Origin: Sapria himalayana
Lineage: Eukaryota; Streptophyta; Magnoliopsida; Malpighiales; Rafflesiaceae
Length of the DNA stretch: 64,000 nucleotides
NCBI GenBank assembly: GCA_029783825.1
Contig: JAREIK010003009.1
Coordinates: 61,695-125,694 of the forward strand
Direction of reading: 5' to 3'
This document shows positions 63,001 to 64,000 of the stretch, piece by piece. The position numbers and the translations under genes were made by a program. Within the stretch, counting starts at the first letter, position 1. The number at the start of each line of letters is the position of its first letter. A model generated the notes under the pieces. The model was not told the origin of the DNA. It was given only the letters and a program-made list of their open reading frames with translations, and did not search any database.

Positions 63001-64000
63001 GAAAGATTATTTTATACATAGATTTATAGGACATATAGATAGACAGATTGATATAAGTTAGATAGACAGATAGATAGATAGACAGATAGATATAGTATAT
63101 AGATAGATAGACAGATAGATAGATATATTTATAGATATACAATACATAAAAAGATTGATAGATAGAATGATAAAACGATGATTGACATATTGATAGATAG
63201 ATAGATAGATGATTCATAAATAGATATATAAATAAATAGACAGATAAATATATAGAAAGATATATAGATAGATGAATAGATAGATAGATAGATAGACAAG
63301 AATATAGAAGATAGATAGATAACTACATAGATAGATAGATAGATAGACAGACAGAAAGATAGATAGATAGACAGACAGAAAGATAGATAGATAGACAGAA
63401 AGATTGACAAATAGATAGATAGAAATATAAATAGACAGACAGATATATATATATATATAGATAGATACACAAATAGATAGATAGACAAAAGGACATATAA
63501 ATAAACAAATAGAATAAAAACTAATAGTTATACAGACAGACAAATTGATAAATAGATTGATACACATAAAGATAGATAGATAGATAAATTGATAAATTGA
63601 TAAATTGATAAATTGATAAATAGATAAATAGATAAATAGATTTATAGACAGATAGTTAGACAAATAAATAAATTGATAGATAGATGAATTAATAGAAAGA
63701 TAGATGGATTAAAAGAAAGATTGATAGATGGATTGATATTTAGATTGAAAAAAGATTGATAGACAGATAGATATATTGATTGATAGTTAGACAGATAGAT
63801 TGATAGATATAAAGATAGACAGACAGATTGATTGATAGATTATCAAATTGAATATATATCAATAGATAGACAAATACATAGACACATAGATAGATAGATA
63901 GATAGAAATAGAAAAACAAACAATAGATATATAGATAGACAGATAAATATATAGATATATAAAAATATCGACAGATTGATAAACCAAAAGATTGATAGAT
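54057..64000 (+). repeat. Degenerate GATA array 3 (about 9.9 kb, open at right edge)
   Basis: TAGATAGA-type repeat beginning immediately after the CACTA terminus and continuing past the window. Variants TAGATTGA, TAGACAAA and TAGACATA are common. Non-GATA islands near 54530, 56465, 58280, 60105 and 61970 recur every 1.8-1.9 kb. Long minus-strand Tyr-Leu-Ser-Ile ORFs here (for example 57385-58035, 60388-61071) are not genes. Confidence 0.95.
58058..58162 (+). repeat. 36-bp local tandem triplication inside array 3
   Basis: AGTTATAAAGATAGATATTA begins at 58058, 58094 and 58130 with identical sequence through at least two full 36-bp units. 36 is a multiple of four, so it keeps the GATA phase. 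Confidence 0.9.

Noticed and set aside
54057..64000. CRISPR-like or direct-repeat array
   Set aside because: The repeats are degenerate tetramers without constant-length spacers, in a plant transposon setting.

Overview
The window looks like a piece of plant (angiosperm) nuclear heterochromatin. It is very AT-rich, and every protein-coding trace I can recognise belongs to plant DNA transposons: CACTA (En/Spm) elements with TNP2, DUF4218, DUF4216 and Transposase_24 modules, and a hAT element with BED, DUF4413 and hATC modules. One short stretch looks like a host gene. I see no intact host gene, no rRNA or tRNA and no CRISPR. I cannot name the species.

Layout. 1-2325 is the 3' part of a CACTA element, here called family A, interrupted by a 553-bp GC-rich non-autonomous hAT. 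2326-3841 is GATA array 1. 3842-11884 is CACTA-1 on the minus strand, cut off at its 5' side where CACTA-2 begins. 11885 to about 21587 is CACTA-2 on the plus strand, with both subterminal repeat regions, a 3-kb AT-rich interior containing a roughly 540-bp tandem repeat, and a broken but readable transposase. About 21588-36021 is GATA array 2, with at least six recurring composite modules. 36022-38930 is unresolved AT-rich sequence. 38930-50101 is CACTA-3 (family A, plus strand), with transposase remnants, a duplicated 1.0-1.2 kb segment carrying GC-rich triplet repeats, and a 3.4-kb hAT inserted in the first copy of that segment. 50102-53625 holds a minus-strand SPOC-like host-gene remnant and AT-rich DNA. 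53626-54056 is another family A 3' end. 54057-64000 is GATA array 3, which runs off the window.

Nothing here seems able to move by itself: all transposase genes have in-frame stops, frameshifts or deletions. The main interest is structural. Degenerate GATA arrays cover about 26 of 64 kb and begin or end at CACTA 3' ends in four of the five visible borders. They carry higher-order organisation. The three CACTA groups share one protein architecture but have unrelated subterminal palindromes. Assignments come from reading translations by eye against family patterns I know; no database search was run.
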